Source: Paractinoplanes ovalisporus (GTDB taxonomy: Bacteria > Actinomycetota > Actinomycetes > Mycobacteriales > Micromonosporaceae). Taken from it: 64,000 nt of DNA. The translations under genes and the position numbers were made by a program. Numbering within the stretch: position 1 is the first letter of the stretch; each line of letters starts with the position of its first letter. The stretch spans positions 434,001-498,000 of the forward strand of contig NZ_JAENHP010000003.1 of the NCBI RefSeq assembly GCF_016834655.1, in the 5' to 3' direction. This document shows positions 33,257 through 41,056 of the stretch, in pieces. The notes beneath the pieces were generated by a model that saw only the letters and a program-made list of their open reading frames with translations, was not told the DNA's origin and searched no databases.

Positions 33257-33495
33257 ATGTACGGCTGGCAGGTGGTCGAGCCGGGAGCCGACATCCACCG
33301 GGCACTGCGCCGGACGGCCATGGGCTACGCGGACGCACCACCGTACGGGCCGACTTCGTGTACCCCCTGCCGGAGGGTTACTCCGACGCCGAGCCGGCGC
33401 CGCTGCTGTGTGCCGGCGCGATGGCCCGCGCGGCCGATGCCCTGACCGATCTGGCCGCCGACCGGGTCGACGGCGTCGCCGTGCTGCTTCCGTGA
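33257..33495 (+). pseudogene. Remnant of a zinc-type alcohol dehydrogenase
   Basis: Three fragments of a zinc-dependent alcohol dehydrogenase are packed into 239 bp. They are an N-terminus MYGWQVVEPGADIHRALRR from the ATG at 33257, a mid-protein piece RADFVYPLPEGYSDAEPAP then LLCAGA in a different frame, and a C-terminal end ALTDLAADRVDGVAVLLP with its stop at 33493-33495. Intact enzymes of this type are about 330-350 residues and contain the phrase PLPxGYxDxEAAPLLCAG in the middle. Two internal deletions and one frame change explain what is left. The ribosome-binding site GGAG before 33257 survives. It cannot make an active enzyme. Confidence 0.7.
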
Positions 33496-33527
33496 GCCGG
33501 GCGCCGACCTCAACGGCACGACCTCGC

Positions 33528-33543
33528 GGGTCTTTCGGCCCTG
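33528..33543. promoter_or_regulatory. DosR-like box upstream of the P-type ATPase gene
   Basis: GGGTCTTTCGGCCCTG, one mismatch from the consensus, centred 65 nt before the GTG at 33601. A GATGCT hexamer at 33566-33571 would place it near -42. Confidence 0.65.
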
Positions 33544-33600
33544 ATCACGGGAGGACACCGGCCGCGATGCTGGACGGGGACATCGACGGGAGGGGTCAAC

Positions 33601-36069
33601 GTGGGCACCACCGCAGTGCGGATGCAGGACGGTCTGACCACCGCCGAGGCGCAGAGGCGGCTGGCTCAGGACGGCCCGAACACCGTCGCCGCGCCCCGGC
33701 CGCGCCGGCTGGCCGGGCGGATCGGGCACCAGCTCGCCGATCCCCTGGTCGCCCTGCTGCTGGCCGCCTCGGTGGTCACCAGCCTGCTCGGTGACCTGCC
33801 GGACACCGCCGTCATCCTGCTGGTCGTCGTCGTCAACACGGTGATCGGCGTCGTCCAGGAGGTACGCGCGGACGCGGCCATCGCGGCGCTGGACCGCCTC
33901 GCGGCCCCCACCGCCCGGGTCGTCCGGGACGGGCAGGACCGCATAGTGCCGGCCGCGGAGCTCGTCTGCGGGGATCTCGTGCGGCTGGAGGCCGGCGACG
34001 TCGTTCCGGCCGACCTGATCCTGTTCGACCTCCAGCGGGCGAGCTTCGACGAGTCCGCGCTCACCGGCGAATCCGTGCCTGTGCACCGCGTGGCCGGCGA
34101 CGAGGCCGCCTCGGGCACGGTGCTGACCAGTGGACGCGCCGACGGGACCGTGGTGCGTACCGGCCCCGACAGCGCGCTGGGCCGCATCACCGCCCTGGTC
34201 GCGCGCACCAGGCCGGGCCTCACTCCCCTGCAACGGCGCATCGCCGGGCTCGGCCGGGCCCTCGGCGTCACCGCCGTCGTCGTCTCCGCCGTCGTCTTCG
34301 CGCTGGGCGCCCTGGCCGGCCAGCCGATCGCCCGGATGGCCATCACCGCGGTCAGCCTGGTCGTCGCGGCCGTCCCGGAAAGCCTGCCCGCCGTGGTGAC
34401 GCTGGCCCTGGCCCTGGGGGCGCGGCGGATGGCCCGGACCCGCGCCATCCCGCGGCGGCTGCACGCGGTCGAGACCCTGGGGTCGGTCACCGTCATCGCC
34501 TCCGACAAGACCGGCACCCTGACCCAGAACCGGATGTCGGTGCAGCTGGCGGTGACCCCGGACGGCACTCGTCACATCGTCACCGGCGACGGGTACGCCC
34601 CCGACGGCACGGTCGCCCCCGATGTCTCGGAAGCGCTGCGCCAGCTCGCTGTGGACGGGCTGCTCTGCAACGACGCCGATCTGATCCCGCCGGGCGGCGA
34701 CCACCCCCACTGGGCCGCGGCGGGTGATCCGATGGAGGCCGCGCTGCTCGCCTTCGCCGCCCGCTGCGGCCTCGACCCGGGCGCCGAACGCACGGCCGCC
34801 CCGCGCGTCGACGAACGTCCGTTCGACCAGGCCACACGCCGCATGACAACCGTGCACCAGATCGGCCCGGGGCGCTTCTTGACCGTCACCAAGGGCGCTC
34901 CGGAGACCGTGCTGGACGCGGAGTCGGATCCGGCGCTGATCGAAGCGGCCGCCTCGCTGGCCGCCGACGGGCTGCGGGTTCTGGCGGTCGCGGCCGCCGT
35001 CACGGGCACGCGACCGGACCCGGCCTGCCCGCCGGAACTGCGGACCGCGGGCCTGGTCGGCATCGGGGATCCTCTGCGGCCGACGGCCCGCGACACGGCG
35101 ACGGCGATCCAATCCTCCGGCGTACGGCTGATGCTGATCACCGGCGACCACCCGGCGACCGCCGCCGCCATCGGACGCCGGCTCGGCCTGCCGGAGTCGC
35201 AGATCTACGCGCGCACGCAACCCGATCAGAAGCTCGACATCATCGCCGGCCTGCAGCAGCGCGGCGAGGTGGTCGCCATGACCGGCGACGGGGTCAACGA
35301 CGCGCCCGCGCTGCGCCGCGCCGACATCGGCGTCGCGATGGGCAGTGGCACCGAGGTGGCCCGGCAGGCGTCCGAACTGGTGCTGGTCGACGACAACCTG
35401 CAGACGATGGCGGAGGCGATCGGCGAGGGCCGGCGCATCTACGACAACATCCGCCGGTTCCTGCGGTACGCGCTGTCCGGTGGGATCGCGGAGCTGCTGG
35501 TGATGCTGACCGGCCCGCTGCTCGGCATGCCCGTCGCCCTGCTGCCGGGCCAGCTGCTCTGGATCAACCTGCTCACCCACGGGATCCCCGGGGTGGCCCT
35601 GGGCGCCGAGCCGGCCGAAGCTGGTGTGCTGCACCGCCGGCCACGCTCCCCGCAGGAGTCCGTGCTGGGCGACGGCCTGCTGGCCAGCGTCCTGGCCGGA
35701 GGGCTCTGCCTGGCCACGGTGACGCTGGCCGCCGGGGTCGTCGCCGCCCGGTGGGACCGACCCTGGCAGTCGATCATGTTTGTCACGCTGGGTCTGGCCC
35801 AGCTGGGTGTGGCCCTCGCGGTCAGGGCCAAAGCAGCCCCGGGCGTACGGCGGAACTGGTCGTTGCTCGCCGCGGTGGCGACGTCCGGACTGCTCCAGGT
35901 CGCCGGGGTGCTCCTGCCGCCGTTGCAGACCCTGCTGGGCACCGAGCCACTGACCGGGGCCGAGCTGGCGGTCTGCGCCGTCGTGGCGACCATCCCCGGG
36001 GTGGCACTGCGCGTCGTGCATCTGCTGCTGTCCGGCTGGACGAGCGGGCGCCGGTCCGATGGCGCCTGA
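33601..36069 (+). CDS. ctpF: P-type cation-transporting ATPase, CtpF-like (P2)
   Basis: An 822-residue P2-type ATPase. It has an N-terminal cation-ATPase segment (DGLTTAEAQRRLAQDGPN), the actuator loop DESALTGESVPVHR, helix 4 motif VAAVPESLPAVVTLALALG (residues about 255-273), phosphorylation Asp302 in SDKTGTLTQNRM, the KGAPETVLD nucleotide-binding motif, hinge TGDGVNDAPALRRADIGVAMG and about ten membrane helices. The M. tuberculosis homologue CtpF (Rv1997), linked to calcium efflux, is DosR-controlled. The ion cannot be fixed from sequence. GTG 33601 follows GGGAGGGG. A two-component system overlaps its 3' end, suggesting coupled expression. Confidence 0.88.
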   Translation: MGTTAVRMQDGLTTAEAQRRLAQDGPNTVAAPRPRRLAGRIGHQLADPLVALLLAASVVTSLLGDLPDTAVILLVVVVNTVIGVVQEVRADAAIAALDRLAAPTARVVRDGQDRIVPAAELVCGDLVRLEAGDVVPADLILFDLQRASFDESALTGESVPVHRVAGDEAASGTVLTSGRADGTVVRTGPDSALGRITALVARTRPGLTPLQRRIAGLGRALGVTAVVVSAVVFALGALAGQPIARMAITAVSLVVAAVPESLPAVVTLALALGARRMARTRAIPRRLHAVETLGSVTVIASDKTGTLTQNRMSVQLAVTPDGTRHIVTGDGYAPDGTVAPDVSEALRQLAVDGLLCNDADLIPPGGDHPHWAAAGDPMEAALLAFAARCGLDPGAERTAAPRVDERPFDQATRRMTTVHQIGPGRFLTVTKGAPETVLDAESDPALIEAAASLAADGLRVLAVAAAVTGTRPDPACPPELRTAGLVGIGDPLRPTARDTATAIQSSGVRLMLITGDHPATAAAIGRRLGLPESQIYARTQPDQKLDIIAGLQQRGEVVAMTGDGVNDAPALRRADIGVAMGSGTEVARQASELVLVDDNLQTMAEAIGEGRRIYDNIRRFLRYALSGGIAELLVMLTGPLLGMPVALLPGQLLWINLLTHGIPGVALGAEPAEAGVLHRRPRSPQESVLGDGLLASVLAGGLCLATVTLAAGVVAARWDRPWQSIMFVTLGLAQLGVALAVRAKAAPGVRRNWSLLAAVATSGLLQVAGVLLPPLQTLLGTEPLTGAELAVCAVVATIPGVALRVVHLLLSGWTSGRRSDGA

Positions 36070-36799
36070 CCGCCCGGTCGTGGGCCGGGGTGCGCACCAC
36101 GCAGGTGTGCCGGGTGCCGTCCTGGTCGTCGAGGACGATCGTGAGCTGCGCGATCTGGTCCGCCGCTATCTCGAGCGGGCCGGCCACCGGGTGCGGACGA
36201 CCGGCTCCGGGGCCGAGGCCCTCGGCTGGCTCGCCGGGGGCGGGGTCGACCTGGTCGTGCTCGACCTGGGCCTGCCCGACATAGACGGTCTCGAGGTGCT
36301 GGCCGAGGCCCGGAAGGAGCATGAGGTCCCGGTGGTAGTGCTGACCGCCCGCAGCGGCGTGGACGACCGGATCGACGGGCTGCGCCGGGGAGCCGACGAC
36401 TACGTGACCAAACCGTTCTCGCCGACCGAGCTCACCTTGCGTGTCGAGGCCGTGCTGCACCGGACGCGCGGAGGTGGCACCCCGTCCCTGGTCGTGACCT
36501 TCGGCGGCGGGCGGCTGCGGCTGGACGAGTCCCGGCACGAGGCCCGGCTCGACGACAGCCGGCTGGAGCTGACCCCGACCGAATGGGGCCTGCTGACCGC
36601 CCTGGCCGCCACACCGGGCCGGGTCTACTCGCGCTACGAGCTCATCAACCAGGTCCGGGGCTACGAGTTCCCCGGATATGAGCGCACCGTCGATTCGCAC
36701 GTGAAGAACCTGCGGCACAAGCTCGGACCCGCGTCCGCGGAGATCGTGGAGACCGTGCTCGGCGTCGGCTACCGCCTGGGGTGGTCCCGTGACCGCTGA
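36059..36799 (+). CDS. OmpR/PhoB-family response regulator
   Basis: A 246-residue regulator. The receiver domain starts AVLVVEDDRELRDLVRRYL, with phospho-acceptor Asp69 in LVVLDLGLPDIDGLEVL, the Thr in VVVLTARSG and the lysine in YVTKPFSPTEL. The C-terminal winged helix has LELTPTEWGLLTALAATPGR and the recognition helix ERTVDSHVKNLRHKLG. The ATG at 36059 overlaps the ATPase stop by 11 nt; a GTG at 36107 nearer the receiver is an alternative. It is followed by its sensor kinase with another 11-nt overlap. It probably controls the pump or other envelope genes. Confidence 0.88.
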   Translation: MAPDRPVVGRGAHHAGVPGAVLVVEDDRELRDLVRRYLERAGHRVRTTGSGAEALGWLAGGGVDLVVLDLGLPDIDGLEVLAEARKEHEVPVVVLTARSGVDDRIDGLRRGADDYVTKPFSPTELTLRVEAVLHRTRGGGTPSLVVTFGGGRLRLDESRHEARLDDSRLELTPTEWGLLTALAATPGRVYSRYELINQVRGYEFPGYERTVDSHVKNLRHKLGPASAEIVETVLGVGYRLGWSRDR

Positions 36800-38132
36800 C
36801 CGTCCGGCCCTGACCGGACCGCTCGGGCGCCGGCTGCTGGCCGCCTTCCTGCTCGTCGCGTTCTCCTCGGTGGCCGTCCTCACCGCGGCCGCGCTGGTGG
36901 CCACCGACCGGGGCCTGGCCGGGGCCGCCCAGCAGCAACGGGATCGGGTCAGCACCCGGGTCGCCGCCGCCGCTGGTGCGGCGTACGTCCGCTCCGGCGG
37001 CTGGCCCGGCGCCGACTTGTCGGCCGCGTCGGCGCTCGCCGCCGGGGCCGACGCCCGGCTGGTCATCACCGACAGCTCCGGCGCCATGGTGTGGCCCGGG
37101 CACGGCATGGGGACCGGCGCGGGCGGCATGCACGGCGCGACCGGCGCCGGGCCAGTCGTCGAGTCCGCGGTCACAGTGGACGGACAGCGGGTCGGCGGCG
37201 CCCGGCTGACTTTCCCGGCCGGCTCCACCAGCGGCCGGGCGGTGGCCTGGTCGTGGGTTCTCGGGGCGGCCGGGGCGGCTCTGCTCTCCGCCTTGATGGT
37301 CAGCGTCTACGTCTCGCGGCGCCTGGCCGGCCCGCTGACCGCGCTGGCGGCGACGGCTCGCCGTTTCGCATCCGGCGAGCGCACCGCACGGACCGGCCTG
37401 CGGGCGCCGGGCGAGCTCGGCGAGGTCGCCCACGCCCTCGACACCATGGCCGACGAGGTGGTCCGGGCCGACACTGTCCGGCGCCGCCTGGCCGCCGACA
37501 TCGCCCACGAGCTGCGGACCCCGCTCGCCGGATTGCAGGCCGGCCTCGAGGAGTTGCGCGACGGCCTGCAACCGGCCGATCCGGAGCGCCTGGCCGCCCT
37601 GCACGATCAGACGTTGCGGCTGGGCCGCACCGTGCAGGATCTGGCCGACCTGTCCGCGGCCGAATCCGCGGCGCTGTCCCTGCGCCTCGCCGACACCGAC
37701 CTGGCCGCGATCGCCACCGCCGCGCTGGCCGCCCAGCGGCCCCGGCTGGACGCGGCCGGTCTCGTCGTGACCGCGGGCCTGGACTCCCCCGCGCCGGTGC
37801 GCGGCGACCCCGATCGGCTGCATCAGGCCGTGACGAACCTGCTCGCCAACGCGGCTCGTTACTGCCGCCCCGGTGACCGGGTCCACGTCGACGTCCGGGT
37901 CGTCGACGGCTGCGCCGTGCTGCGGGTCGCCGACACCGGTCCCGGGATCGCCCCCGGCGACCTGCCGCACGCCTTCGAGCGGCTGTGGCGTGGCCCGGAC
38001 GCGGGCCGGATCAGTGGCACCGGTATCGGCCTGGCCGTCGTACGGGAGCTGATGACCGCCCACGGCGGGACGGTCACCATCGATTCGCCCGAAGGTGCGG
38101 GCGTGACCGTGACGATGTGCCTGCCGATGTGA
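36789..38132 (+). CDS. Two-component sensor histidine kinase with Met/His-rich sensor loop
   Basis: A 447-residue membrane kinase. Helices at about 14-38 and 151-175 flank an extracytoplasmic sensor of about 110 residues. HAMP follows (SRRLAGPLTALAATARRFAS), then the H-box with His240 (ADIAHELRTPLAGLQAGLEE), N-box (LHQAVTNLLANAARYC), G1 VADTGPGIAPGDL and G2 GTGIGLAVVRELM. The sensor loop contains VWPGHGMGTGAGGMHGATG at about 101-119, with three Met and two His residues, a composition typical of copper or other soft-metal sensing. GTG 36789 overlaps the regulator gene by 11 nt. Confidence 0.87.
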   Translation: MTADRPALTGPLGRRLLAAFLLVAFSSVAVLTAAALVATDRGLAGAAQQQRDRVSTRVAAAAGAAYVRSGGWPGADLSAASALAAGADARLVITDSSGAMVWPGHGMGTGAGGMHGATGAGPVVESAVTVDGQRVGGARLTFPAGSTSGRAVAWSWVLGAAGAALLSALMVSVYVSRRLAGPLTALAATARRFASGERTARTGLRAPGELGEVAHALDTMADEVVRADTVRRRLAADIAHELRTPLAGLQAGLEELRDGLQPADPERLAALHDQTLRLGRTVQDLADLSAAESAALSLRLADTDLAAIATAALAAQRPRLDAAGLVVTAGLDSPAPVRGDPDRLHQAVTNLLANAARYCRPGDRVHVDVRVVDGCAVLRVADTGPGIAPGDLPHAFERLWRGPDAGRISGTGIGLAVVRELMTAHGGTVTIDSPEGAGVTVTMCLPM

Positions 38133-38136
38133 CCGG

Positions 38137-38790
38137 TCAGTGGCCCTCAGAGGTGGAGTGCTCACCGAGGATGCGGGTGGCCAGGACGGCCGCCTGGGTG
38201 CGCCGTTCGAGGCCGAGCTTCGACAGAACGCTGGACACGTAGTTCTTCACCGTCTTCTCGGCCAGGAACATCCGCCCGGCGATCTCCCGGTTGGTCAGCC
38301 CCTCGGCCACGAATTCGAGGATCCGGCGTTCCTGCTCGGTCAGCGCGGCCAGCTCGCGCGGCTGCTCCACCCCGTGCCGGATGCGCTCGAGCACCCGTTG
38401 CGTGACCGCCGGGTCGAGCAGCGACTGGCCCTCAGCCACGCGGCGCACCGCATCCACCAGATCCGTGCCGCGGATCTGCTTCAGCACATAGCCGGAGGCG
38501 CCGGCCATGATCGCGGCGAACAGTGCCTCGTCATCATCGTACGAGGTCAGGATGAGGCCCCTGATGGTCGAATCGACGGCGCGCACGTCGCGGCACACGT
38601 CGATCCCGTTGCCGTCGGGCAGCCGGGCGTCGAGGATCGCCACATGCGGGCGCAGGGCGGGGATCCGGCGGGCGGCCTCGGCGGCCGAGCCGGACTCGCC
38701 GACCACCTCGATGTCGCCGCCCGCCTGCAGCAGGTCGGCGAGGCCGCGCCGGACGACTTCGTGGTCGTCGAGCAGATAGACGCGGATCAT
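38137..38790 (-). CDS. devR: DevR/DosR-like dormancy response regulator (NarL/LuxR family)
   Basis: A 217-residue regulator, the same length as M. tuberculosis DosR and collinear with it. Visible matches: MIRVYLLDDHEVVRRGLADL, the phospho-acceptor Asp54 in AILDARLPDGNGIDVCRD, Lys104 in ASGYVLKQIRG, and the LuxR helix-turn-helix LTEQERRILEFVAEGLTNRE then MFLAEKTVKNYVSSVLSKLG. Lys179, Lys182 and Asn183, the DNA-contact residues known in DosR, are all present at the same numbers. ATG 38790 follows AAAGGACAC. Two inverted perfect boxes upstream (38826-38840, 38881-38895) suggest autoregulation. The likely partner kinase (56652) is 18 kb away on the other strand. Confidence 0.92.
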   Translation of the reverse strand: MIRVYLLDDHEVVRRGLADLLQAGGDIEVVGESGSAAEAARRIPALRPHVAILDARLPDGNGIDVCRDVRAVDSTIRGLILTSYDDDEALFAAIMAGASGYVLKQIRGTDLVDAVRRVAEGQSLLDPAVTQRVLERIRHGVEQPRELAALTEQERRILEFVAEGLTNREIAGRMFLAEKTVKNYVSSVLSKLGLERRTQAAVLATRILGEHSTSEGH

Positions 38791-38825
38791 GTGTCCTTTG
38801 TACCGCCGGCCCGAGACCGGATCCC

Positions 38826-38840
38826 AGGGCCGAAGGTCCC
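38826..38840. promoter_or_regulatory. devR: DosR box 1 upstream of devR
   Basis: AGGGCCGAAGGTCCC, the exact reverse complement of the box at 38881-38895. It is 36 nt from the devR ATG, so it may overlap the core promoter. Confidence 0.75.
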
Positions 38841-38880
38841 GTCGAGGCCGGCCGGCCGGTTGTCCGGACGGTCGGCTCTC

Positions 38881-38895
38881 GGGACCTTCGGCCCT
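38881..38895. promoter_or_regulatory. devR: DosR box 2 upstream of devR
   Basis: GGGACCTTCGGCCCT, taken here as the reference form of the motif. With flanks, 17 bp are an exact inverted copy of box 1, centre to centre 55 bp (about five helical turns). It also faces the DUF1918 gene starting at 39070. Confidence 0.75.
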
Positions 38896-39069
38896 GACGG
38901 CGGCGACGCCCCGGGACGATGCTGGCAGTGAACCCACCGGATACGCCGGACGGGACGGCCGGGCCGGACAGAGGCGGCCGACGAGCCGCAAGACCCACCG
39001 TCGCCAAGACGGTCGCGCCGGCCGCACCCGCGGCGCATCCGATGGGTTCTCCGACCGAGAGGAACCGTC

Positions 39070-39285
39070 ATGATTGCTCAGATCGGCGACCGGCTCGTGC
39101 TCGAGGGCACTCATCTGGGCGACGCCCGGCGCATCGGCATCGTCGTCGCGGTGGCCCACGCCGACGGCACACCGCCGTACGAGGTGCGCTGGCTCGACAC
39201 CGGACGGACCAGCCTCATCTTCCCGGGGGCGGAGGCGCGGATCGAGAATCGGCACCCGGACGAGACATCAGAACCCGCGCGATGA
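39070..39285 (+). CDS. DUF1918 family protein
   Basis: A 71-residue protein with the compact DUF1918 pattern: MIAQIGDRLVLEGTHLGDAR, IGIVVAVAHADGTPPYEVRW and LDTGRTSLIFPGAEARI. The family is a small beta-barrel (SH3/KOW-like) of unknown function. In M. tuberculosis Rv0569 and Rv2302 are members, and Rv0569 is a DosR-regulon gene. ATG 39070 follows GAGAGGAACCGTC. Its last 71 nt overlap the 3' end of the convergent acyltransferase gene. It lies divergently from devR with two boxes in between. Confidence 0.85.
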   Translation: MIAQIGDRLVLEGTHLGDARRIGIVVAVAHADGTPPYEVRWLDTGRTSLIFPGAEARIENRHPDETSEPAR

Positions 39286-40375
39286 CCCGGTAGGGGGCTG
39301 TCCCGGTCGCCACCGCCGGTCGAGTCTCCGGCGCCGCGGCCGGGACAGTCGTGCCGGGCCACAGCCGGGGCCGCCGCCGCGCCGCCAGGTCCTCGGCCCA
39401 GCCGAACGCGAGGACCGCGACCGCCGTCAGCGCCAGGGCGACCACGAGAGCGAGCACCGAGATCAACCGCTCGTCCAGGTCGTCCCAGGCCAGCACAGTC
39501 AGCAGTGGCCAGACCGCGGCGATGGCGATGTTGTGCCACAGATAGATCGTCACCGCCCGCCCGTTGATCAGCGTGACCGTCTTGTCCAGCGGGGAGATCC
39601 GGGCCAGCCAGCCCATCGGCGGCTGCCAACGCAGGACCACCAGCACGAAGCCGAGCGACCACAGCGCCTGCGCCTCCGGGAACTCGTTGAGGTCCCAGCT
39701 GCCCGACGCGGCCGCCCACCAGATCGCGGCCGCGCCCATGACCAGCGCGGCCGGACAGGCCAGCCACGGGCGGACCCGGGCCAGGCGACCGTCGTGGTGA
39801 GCGAACCCGGCGATCCAGCAGCCGCCGTAGGTGACGAAGTCCCACACGGCCGCGTCGGCGGTCTCCGGCAGCGTGAGACCGGTGACCTCGAGCACCGCCA
39901 TGATCAGCAGCGGCAGGCCGAGCACGGCCAGGCCGGCCCGGCGCCACAGCGCGAACAGCAGCGGCGACAGCAGGACGAACCAGAGGTACGCCCGCAGATA
40001 CCAGAGCGGTTCCCAGACGTCGACGCCCAGGTCGCTGCCGGGCGGATCGCCGATCGGAAGGATCCAGTAGACCAGGGTGAACGGGTTGAACGGGTGCTCA
40101 CCGTCAGTCTCCCGGGCCCAGCCCGCGGCCAGCATGACCGGCACCGCGATCAGGCCGAGCAGCCACAGCGGGGGAAGCAGGCGCCGCAGCCGTGAAGTGA
40201 CCACCTTGTGTGCCGCCCGCTTGGACAGCGAGGCCGCCGTCAGCGATCCGGCCAGGGCGAACATGATGCCCATGGCCGGCAGCAGGACGGTCAGCCACGG
40301 CCAGCCGTACAGGTGGTAGACGATCACCCGGGCGATCGCGGCGGCGCGCAGCAGGTCCAGGTAGCGATTGCGCAC
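39215..40375 (-). CDS. Acyltransferase family 3 membrane protein
   Basis: A 386-residue polytopic membrane protein beginning MRNRYLDLLRAAAIARVIVY followed by H in HLYGWPW, the usual start of the acyltransferase-3 (OafA/NolL) family, which transfers acyl groups to surface glycans or lipids. About ten helices follow, with VDVWEPLWYLRAYLWFVLLS and GRAVTIYLWHNIAIAAVW as family-like segments. The acyl acceptor is unknown. The GTG at 40375 has AAGGG about 12 nt upstream. The C-terminal tail is Pro/Ala-rich and its coding sequence overlaps DUF1918 on the other strand, so the true C-terminus is uncertain in importance. Confidence 0.8.
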   Translation of the reverse strand: MRNRYLDLLRAAAIARVIVYHLYGWPWLTVLLPAMGIMFALAGSLTAASLSKRAAHKVVTSRLRRLLPPLWLLGLIAVPVMLAAGWARETDGEHPFNPFTLVYWILPIGDPPGSDLGVDVWEPLWYLRAYLWFVLLSPLLFALWRRAGLAVLGLPLLIMAVLEVTGLTLPETADAAVWDFVTYGGCWIAGFAHHDGRLARVRPWLACPAALVMGAAAIWWAAASGSWDLNEFPEAQALWSLGFVLVVLRWQPPMGWLARISPLDKTVTLINGRAVTIYLWHNIAIAAVWPLLTVLAWDDLDERLISVLALVVALALTAVAVLAFGWAEDLAARRRPRLWPGTTVPAAAPETRPAVATGTAPYRVIARVLMSRPGADSRSAPPPPGR

Positions 40376-40393
40376 CGTGGCCGTCCCTTCTGC

Positions 40394-40891
40394 TCAGCCG
40401 ACCGCGACGCGGGCCCGGGCCCGGGACGGGTCGCGCATGACCCGCAGGGGCACACCGACGCCGTAGGTGACGAACCGGCCGGTCGGACGGATCTCGAGAA
40501 TCGCGCAGTCGGCCCGGCGCGACGGCGGGACGAGCCGGGCCAGCCGGGGCATGCCGGCCAGGTGATCGCCGGAATGCACCACGGCCACCGCCGGGAAGCT
40601 CACCGTCGCGGGTGGGATGGGAAACAGCAGGGACAGCAGGCCGCCGCGGCGGATCGGCACGGTCACCGCGACGATGCCGTCGACGGCCATGTGGCGTGCC
40701 TTCCAGCTGTCCTTGCCGACGGCCACGAACAGACGATGCCCGTCCTCGGCGTACACGACTCCGCTCGAACGGGGCGCCCCGGCGGGCGTGACGTGGCTGA
40801 TGACGGCGAACGACGCGCGGCGCAGCACGCGCCAGATGTCCTCGGCGCTCGGCGGGGCGGGACGCGCGGTGGCTCGGCTCGGGGTCGACAT
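40394..40891 (-). CDS. Pyridoxamine 5'-phosphate oxidase-like split-barrel protein
   Basis: A 165-residue flavin/F420-binding split-barrel protein. The first strands read IWRVLRRASFAVISHVTPAG and PRSSGVVYAEDGHRLFVAVG, followed by the cofactor-phosphate region KDSWKARHMAVDGIVAVTVP. The fold is shared by PNPOx, F420-dependent reductases and haem-utilisation proteins, so the precise reaction is open. ATG 40891 follows GAAGGGAGCTGCC. A DosR-like box is centred 58 nt upstream in the divergent region with the carboxylate-amine ligase gene. The downstream acyltransferase gene may be cotranscribed. Confidence 0.8.
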   Translation of the reverse strand: MSTPSRATARPAPPSAEDIWRVLRRASFAVISHVTPAGAPRSSGVVYAEDGHRLFVAVGKDSWKARHMAVDGIVAVTVPIRRGGLLSLLFPIPPATVSFPAVAVVHSGDHLAGMPRLARLVPPSRRADCAILEIRPTGRFVTYGVGVPLRVMRDPSRARARVAVG

Positions 40892-40941
40892 GGCAGCTCC
40901 CTTCCTCGTCCCACTCGTACCCGCCGGATCATCGCCGGGGC

Positions 40942-40956
40942 AGGGCCGAAAGCCTC
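40942..40956. promoter_or_regulatory. DosR-like box upstream of the split-barrel protein
   Basis: Minus strand GAGGCTTTCGGCCCT, centred 58 nt from the ATG at 40891. Confidence 0.55.
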
Positions 40957-40981
40957 ACGCCGGGGTGCACGCCGTCCGCCT

Positions 40982-40997
40982 GGGCCGTTCGACCCTG
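40982..40997. promoter_or_regulatory. DosR-like box upstream of the carboxylate-amine ligase gene
   Basis: GGGCCGTTCGACCCTG, the same sequence as 15882-15897, centred 67 nt before the TTG at 41057. GACGGT lies 21 bp beyond its right end, nearly as at 15920. Confidence 0.6.
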
Positions 40998-41056
40998 GTG
41001 AGCCCGGCCCCGCCGCGTGACGGTGGACGAAGGACTCGTCTCCGGGAGGGATTCCG

